A DNA stretch of 64,000 nt, taken from positions 62,001 through 126,000 of the forward strand of contig JAUZSP010000009.1 of the NCBI GenBank assembly GCA_030949385.1, read 5' to 3'. Below, piece by piece: positions 59,091 through 64,000 of the stretch. Under the pieces are notes generated by a model. It worked only from the letters and a program-made list of their open reading frames with translations, ran no database searches and was not told where the DNA came from. A program made the position numbers and the translations under genes. The DNA is from Gammaproteobacteria bacterium. Its GTDB lineage: Bacteria; Pseudomonadota; Gammaproteobacteria; JAUZRS01. Each line of letters starts with the position of its first letter. Position 1 is the first letter of the stretch.

Positions 59091-62000
59091 AATTGAAGTC
59101 ACTGAAAATACAAACCTTACTGCCCAACAAGGTGCCAACTACACCCTTATCGACGCAGCAACGCAGCAACCGCCGAAAAATTTAAAAATCGTTAAAAAAG
59201 GCAATGCCTTAATTATTGAAGAAAATGGCAAAGAACTCGCCAATATTAATGACTTTTTCGCAGAAAACAGCACCGCCACCTTCACCACCGACGGCAGCGT
59301 CATGGTCAGCGACGCGGCTCCGGCCAGCATCATCTCCAATCAAAGTCTGCTCGCCGCAGCCATCGGCGACGAAGCCGTTATCTGGTCAGCGGATGCCAGC
59401 GGCTCAGAAGGGCTGTTCGGTTTTGATCCCAGTACGTTGGCCATGGCAGGTGGTGCGCTGCTCACCGGCGGCCTCTCATCGGTTAATTTATTCAATCAAG
59501 CAGCAGACAACACACCGTTGCTCACACCCAGAGCTCTAACACCCACCCTGACTTTAACCGTGGGTGCCGACATCGCCACCGCCACCGAAGCCACTGCGGG
59601 AGCCGTGAGTGTGGTCACCGCAGTGGGTGAAACCATCAGTGTGGTTTTTAGTAACGGCGCGAACAACGTCACAGTCAATCTGGTTGGAGACGGCACAACA
59701 CAAACCGTTGCCCTAACAGCCATTGATCTAACCACTCTCGGTGATGGCACCATCAGCGTAGATGCCACCAGTACCGATGCGGCCAACCTCATCGCCACAG
59801 CCAGCGCCAGTTTTGTTTTGGATACCGTCGCCTCCGTTGCGCCTGACATCAGCGTAACCGCTGCCGATGCCACCGCTGCCGAAGCGCAAGCCGGGGCAGT
59901 AACGGTTAACCCCGCTGCTGGTGACACTACCAACGTGATCTTCAGCAATGGCGGCAACAGCGTGACCGTTGCTGTCGCGGGCGATGGCACAGCACAATCC
60001 GTTGCCCTGAGTTCAGTGGATCTCACCACTCTGGGTGACGGCACCATCAGCGTTGATGCCACCACCACCGATGCCGCAGGCAATGTTTCTGCTCCCGCAA
60101 CTCAAACCAGTTTTATATTAGACACCGTAGCTCCTGCCACGCCTGCCTTAATCATTTCCGCTGCCAATGCAGACGCCACCGAAGCCGAAGCCCTTGCCGG
60201 AGTAGTCAGCGTTGATCCAGCCTTGGGTGAAACCACCCAAGTGACCTTTACCAACGGCACAGCTCAAATCAACAAAACCGTTATTGGCACAGGTCTGTCT
60301 CAAGCCGTCAGTCTAAGTTCTGCAGAACAGGCTACCTTGGGCAATGGCACCATCGACGTCAACAGCGTGACCCTTGATACTGCGGGTAACATCACGATCT
60401 CCTCCACATCATCCACCTTTATATTGGATACCGTTGTCCCCACCGCGCCCAGCATCACCTTAAACAGTGACAGCGGCACAGCCGGTGACAGCATCAGTAA
60501 CGACGGCAGCCTGATTGTCTCTGGTAACGAAGCAAGTGCACTGATCGAATACAGCAGCGATGCAGGTATTACTTGGGCAACCACGTTTACCGCCGTCGAA
60601 GGTGTCAACAGCGTCATGGTGCGTCAAACGGATGTGGCCGGTAATATCAGCCCCGCTTCCGCAGCGCTGACCTTTACCTTAGACACTCAAGTCGCCACCC
60701 CCAATATCGCCTTGAACAATGACAGCGGCATTGCCGCTGATCTAATCAGTAACGACGGCACTCTGAACGTCACCGGCACCGAAGCCGGTGCTCTGATCGA
60801 ATACAGCAGCGACGCAGGCAACACCTGGGCAACGATCTTCAGCGCAGTTGAAGGCAGCAACAGTGTCATGGTGCGCCAAACCGACAGCGCCGGTAATGTC
60901 AGTACTCCTTCTGCAGAACTGACGTTCACTCTGGATACTCAGGTAACGGCACCCAGCGTTGCTTTGAGCATTGATTCTGGGCTGGCTGGAGACAACCTCA
61001 GTAATGACGGCGCTCTGGCACTCACAGGCGTGGAAGCCGGTGCGACAGTGGAATACAGCACCAACGGCATCATCTGGACACCGACGTTCACTGCCGTGGA
61101 AGGTCTGAATAACCTTGTCGTACGTCAAACCGATGCTGCCGGTAACGTCAGCGCCCCGTCTGCTGTATTGACCTTTACTCTTGATTCTCAAATTCCTTCC
61201 GCACCCAGCGTTTCACTGAATAACGACAGCGGAACGGTCGGTGATGGGATCAGCAACGACGGTTCTATCACTGTTTCTGGTGCAGAAATCGGAGCCGTTG
61301 TAGAGTACAGCAGCGATGCTGGAATCACTTGGACAACGGCCTTCACTGCCATTGATGGCATCAACAGTGTGGTGGTGCGTCAAACCGATGCAGCGGGCAA
61401 TGTGAGCCCCGTCTCTGCACCGCTGGATTTCACTCTGGACAACCTCGCACCTCTGGCACCCAGCCTCGCTTTGAATGTGGATTCTGGGCTGGCCGGTGAC
61501 GCTCTCACCAATGACGGCACCCTGAACGTCACCGGCACCGAAGCCGGTTCCACAGTGGAGTACAGCACCAACGGCATTACTTGGTCAGCCACTTTCACCG
61601 CCATTGAAGGTTTGAATAACGTCGTCGCTCGCCAAGTTGATGCCGCAGGCAATGTCAGCCCCAACTCAGCCGTATTGACCTTCACTCTTGACTCCCAAAT
61701 TCCCTCAGCACCCAGCGTTTCATTGACTAGCGACAGCGGAGCGGTCGGTGATGGCATCAGCAACGACGGTTCTGTGACGGTTGCTGGTGCTGAACTGGAT
61801 GCCGTCGTGGAATACAGCATTGATGGCGGCATCACTTGGATCCCCACCTTCAGTGCCATTGAAGGCAATAACTCTGTTCAGGTACGTCAAACCGACGCCG
61901 CTGGTAACGTCGGTCTCGCTTCTGCACCGCTCGCCTTCACTCTGAATACCGTTCCATTGGCCGCCCCCAACCTTATTTTGGATGTCGATTCTGGTGCGCT

Positions 62001-64000
62001 TGCAGATGGCATCACCAACGTCGGTACGATCACAGCCACAGGCACAGATCCAGCAGCCAGCGTCGAATACAGCACCAATGGCATTACTTGGTCACCCATA
62101 TTCATCGCTGCTGAAGGTTTGAATAACGTCGTCGCTCGCCAAGTTGATCCGGCAGGCAATGTCAGCTCCAATTCAGCCGTATTGACCTTCACCCTCGACA
62201 CCGCTGCGCCCATCGCTCCCAGCGTCACCTTAAGTGTTGATTCTGGAGCAATTGGTGACGGCATCACCAACGACGGCACCCTCAACGTCACCGGCACCGA
62301 AGCCGGTGCTTTGATTGAATACAGCATCGACGGCGTTAACTGGTCACCCACTTTCGCGGCCATTGAAGGCAATAACTCCGTGCAAGTGCGTCAAACCGAC
62401 GCCGCCGGTAACGTTGGTCTCGCTTCGGCACCGCTGGTCTTCACCCTGAACACCGCTGCACTGGCTGCACCCACGCTGGATTTGGCGGTCGATTCCGGTG
62501 CGATTGGTGATCTGATCACCAACGACGGTGCTCTCAATGTGGTCACCGATCCCACCGCCACGCTGGAATACAGCATCGACGGCGGCAACACTTGGACCGC
62601 TTCTTTCCTTGCCATTGAAGGTCCAAACAGCGTTCAAGTGCGTCAGACCGATACCTCGGGCAACGTCAGCCTCGCTTCTGCTCCATTGACCTTCACCCTC
62701 GACACCGCTGCGCCCATCGCTCCCAACGTCGCCTTAAGTGTTGATTCTGGAGCAATTGGTGACGGCATCACCAACGACGGCACCCTCAACGTCACCGGCA
62801 CCGAAGCCGGTGCTTTGATTGAATACAGCATCGACGGTGGTGGCCTCTGGACAACCACTTTCGCTGCTCTCGAAGGCAATAACTCCGTGCAAGTGCGTCA
62901 AACCGACGCCGCCGGTAACGTTGGTCTCGCTTCTGCACCGCTGGTCTTTACCCTGAACACCGCTGCACTGGCTGCACCCACGCTGGATTTGGCGGTCGAT
63001 TCCGGTGCAATTGGTGATCTGATCACCAACGACGGTGCTCTCAATGTGGTCGCTGATCCCACCGCCACGCTGGAATACAGCATCGACGGCGGCAACACTT
63101 GGACAGCGGCTTTCGCTGCCATTGAAGGCCCAAACAGCGTTCAAGTGCGTCAAACCGACACCTCGGGCAACGTCAGTCTCGCTTCTGCTCCGTTGACCTT
63201 CACCCTTGATACCGCTGCACCCATCGCTCCCAACGTCACTTTAAGTGTCGATTCTGGAGCAATCGGCGACGGCATCACCAACGACGGCACTCTCAACGTC
63301 ACCGGCACCGAAGCCGGTGCTTTGATTGAATACAGCATCGACGGCGTTAACTGGACACCCACGTTTACCGCCATCGAAGGCAATAACTCCGTGCAAGTAC
63401 GTCAGACCGACGCTGCCGGTAACGTCAGTGTTGCTTCGGCACCGCTGGTCTTCACCCTGAACACCGCTGCACTGGCTGCACCCACGCTGGATTTGGCGGT
63501 CGATTCCGGTGCGATTGGTGATCTGATCACCAACGACGGTGCTCTCAATGTGGTCGCTGATCCCACCGCCACAGTGGAATACAGCATCGACGGCGGCAAC
63601 ACTTGGACGGCTTCTTTCCTTGCCGTTGAAGGTCCAAACAGCGTTCAAGTGCGTCAAACCGACACCTCGGGCAACGTCAGTCTCGCTTCTGCTCCGTTGA
63701 CCTTCACCCTTGATACCGCTGCACCCATCGCTCCCAACGTCACTTTAAGTGTCGATTCTGGAGCAATCGGCGACGGCATCACCAACGACGGCACTCTCAA
63801 CGTCACCGGCACCGAAGCCGGTGCTTTGATTGAATACAGCATCGACGGCGTTAACTGGACACCCACGTTTACCGCCATCGAAGGCAATAACTCCGTGCAA
63901 GTACGTCAGACCGACGCTGCCGGTAACGTCAGTGTTGCTTCGGCACCGCTGGTCTTCACCCTGAACACCGCTGCACTGGCTGCACCCACGCTGGATTTGG
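59044..64000 (+). CDS. BapA-type giant Ig-repeat adhesin 2, 3'-truncated by the window
   Basis: Open without interruption for 1652 codons to the window end. Residues 1-90 match adhesin 1 (MTYLILKTLANGRTQQIEV, TQQPPKNLKIVKKGNALIIE, NINDFFAENS), followed by a Gly/Ala-rich hydrophobic stretch (residues about 110-145). Three longer repeats of about 100 residues come first (about residues 162-462, pattern A.EA.AG.V.V....GET..V.F.NG, TTLGDGTISVDA), then at least fourteen 84-87-residue Ig-like repeats of the adhesin 1 type. No signal peptide, so probably exported by a type I system through recognition of a C-terminus outside the window. The role is inferred to be attachment or biofilm formation. Confidence 0.88.
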   Translation, partial: MTYLILKTLANGRTQQIEVTENTNLTAQQGANYTLIDAATQQPPKNLKIVKKGNALIIEENGKELANINDFFAENSTATFTTDGSVMVSDAAPASIISNQSLLAAAIGDEAVIWSADASGSEGLFGFDPSTLAMAGGALLTGGLSSVNLFNQAADNTPLLTPRALTPTLTLTVGADIATATEATAGAVSVVTAVGETISVVFSNGANNVTVNLVGDGTTQTVALTAIDLTTLGDGTISVDATSTDAANLIATASASFVLDTVASVAPDISVTAADATAAEAQAGAVTVNPAAGDTTNVIFSNGGNSVTVAVAGDGTAQSVALSSVDLTTLGDGTISVDATTTDAAGNVSAPATQTSFILDTVAPATPALIISAANADATEAEALAGVVSVDPALGETTQVTFTNGTAQINKTVIGTGLSQAVSLSSAEQATLGNGTIDVNSVTLDTAGNITISSTSSTFILDTVVPTAPSITLNSDSGTAGDSISNDGSLIVSGNEASALIEYSSDAGITWATTFTAVEGVNSVMVRQTDVAGNISPASAALTFTLDTQVATPNIALNNDSGIAADLISNDGTLNVTGTEAGALIEYSSDAGNTWATIFSAVEGSNSVMVRQTDSAGNVSTPSAELTFTLDTQVTAPSVALSIDSGLAGDNLSNDGALALTGVEAGATVEYSTNGIIWTPTFTAVEGLNNLVVRQTDAAGNVSAPSAVLTFTLDSQIPSAPSVSLNNDSGTVGDGISNDGSITVSGAEIGAVVEYSSDAGITWTTAFTAIDGINSVVVRQTDAAGNVSPVSAPLDFTLDNLAPLAPSLALNVDSGLAGDALTNDGTLNVTGTEAGSTVEYSTNGITWSATFTAIEGLNNVVARQVDAAGNVSPNSAVLTFTLDSQIPSAPSVSLTSDSGAVGDGISNDGSVTVAGAELDAVVEYSIDGGITWIPTFSAIEGNNSVQVRQTDAAGNVGLASAPLAFTLNTVPLAAPNLILDVDSGALADGITNVGTITATGTDPAASVEYSTNGITWSPIFIAAEGLNNVVARQVDPAGNVSSNSAVLTFTLDTAAPIAPSVTLSVDSGAIGDGITNDGTLNVTGTEAGALIEYSIDGVNWSPTFAAIEGNNSVQVRQTDAAGNVGLASAPLVFTLNTAALAAPTLDLAVDSGAIGDLITNDGALNVVTDPTATLEYSIDGGNTWTASFLAIEGPNSVQVRQTDTSGNVSLASAPLTFTLDTAAPIAPNVALSVDSGAIGDGITNDGTLNVTGTEAGALIEYSIDGGGLWTTTFAALEGNNSVQVRQTDAAGNVGLASAPLVFTLNTAALAAPTLDLAVDSGAIGDLITNDGALNVVADPTATLEYSIDGGNTWTAAFAAIEGPNSVQVRQTDTSGNVSLASAPLTFTLDTAAPIAPNVTLSVDSGAIGDGITNDGTLNVTGTEAGALIEYSIDGVNWTPTFTAIEGNNSVQVRQTDAAGNVSVASAPLVFTLNTAALAAPTLDLAVDSGAIGDLITNDGALNVVADPTATVEYSIDGGNTWTASFLAVEGPNSVQVRQTDTSGNVSLASAPLTFTLDTAAPIAPNVTLSVDSGAIGDGITNDGTLNVTGTEAGALIEYSIDGVNWTPTFTAIEGNNSVQVRQTDAAGNVSVASAPLVFTLNTAALAAPTLDL
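62461..64000 (+). repeat. 504-bp super-repeat (two Ig units) in adhesin 2
   Basis: The string ctggctgcacccacgctgga starts at 62461, 62968, 63472 and 63976, so the spacing is 507, 504 and 504 bp. Each period holds two alternating Ig-like domains (one beginning AAPIAPNV, the other AALAAPTLDL). The last two periods are almost identical at the DNA level, and the array continues past the window end. Confidence 0.93.

Noticed and set aside
54832-63887. Many long minus-strand open frames across the adhesin genes (for example 59496-60083, 60742-61191, 62734-63153)
   Set aside because: They are antisense images of Ig repeats whose period is a multiple of three, so a stop-free antisense frame is copied with each unit. 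The plus frame has the domain structure, start and ribosome site.

Overview
The window looks like a chromosomal segment of a gammaproteobacterium. The evidence is a complete E. coli/Pseudomonas-style division and cell-wall (dcw) cluster ending in lpxC, the rnpB-rsmI-lpoA-yraN-gmhA order, the Mla and Lpt outer-membrane systems, an rpoN-hpf-ptsN block, and dusB-fis. Presence of hprK beside rapZ together with a regulatory-type PTS recalls sulfur-oxidising and Xanthomonas-like lineages, but the genus cannot be fixed from sequence alone. No tRNA, CRISPR array, insertion sequence or prophage was recognised.

Layout. 1-352: N-terminus of an M23 peptidase leaving the window. 453-902: helicase loader dciA. 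899-19079: dcw cluster on the minus strand, transcribed from a good sigma70 promoter (19050-19079) in the order rsmH, ftsL, ftsI, murE, murF, mraY, murD, ftsW, murG, murC, murB, ddl, ftsQ, ftsA, ftsZ, lpxC. mraZ is missing. 19298-19646: RNase P RNA. 19675-23498: rsmI and the divergent lpoA-yraN-gmhA. 23521-27579: a large secreted thermolysin-type protease with a Gly-Thr linker and a C-terminal sorting tail, preceded by a lipoprotein that resembles a free protease propeptide. 27647-33313: tatD and a complete phospholipid-transport set (mlaFEDCB with a DUF72-like leader gene, and divergent mlaA). 33430-36750: kdsD-kdsC-lptC-lptA-lptB for Kdo synthesis and LPS transport. 36960-45297: rpoN-hpf-ptsN-hprK-rapZ-EIIA-HPr-EI-mgtE. 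45315-52499: pyk, aroQ, accBC, prmA, a zinc-ribbon membrane protein, dusB and fis. 52830-64000: an accessory surface locus with an OmpA-like outer-membrane protein and two giant BapA-type Ig-repeat adhesins, the second running off the end.

How it fits together. Most of the window serves the envelope: peptidoglycan precursors (mur, ddl, mraY), septation (fts), lipid A and Kdo (lpxC, kds), LPS export (lpt), lipid asymmetry (mla), fatty-acid supply (accBC) and PBP1A activation (lpoA). The PTS genes have no sugar permease beside them and look regulatory.

Quality warning. Six reading-frame breaks are visible: mraY, mlaA (3' tail), hprK, the OmpA-like gene and two in the first adhesin. mraY is normally essential and carries one extra T in a run of seven; hprK has exactly the same lesion type. 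Either the assembly has indel errors or some genes rely on slippage; this decides whether the 'pseudogene' labels here are real.
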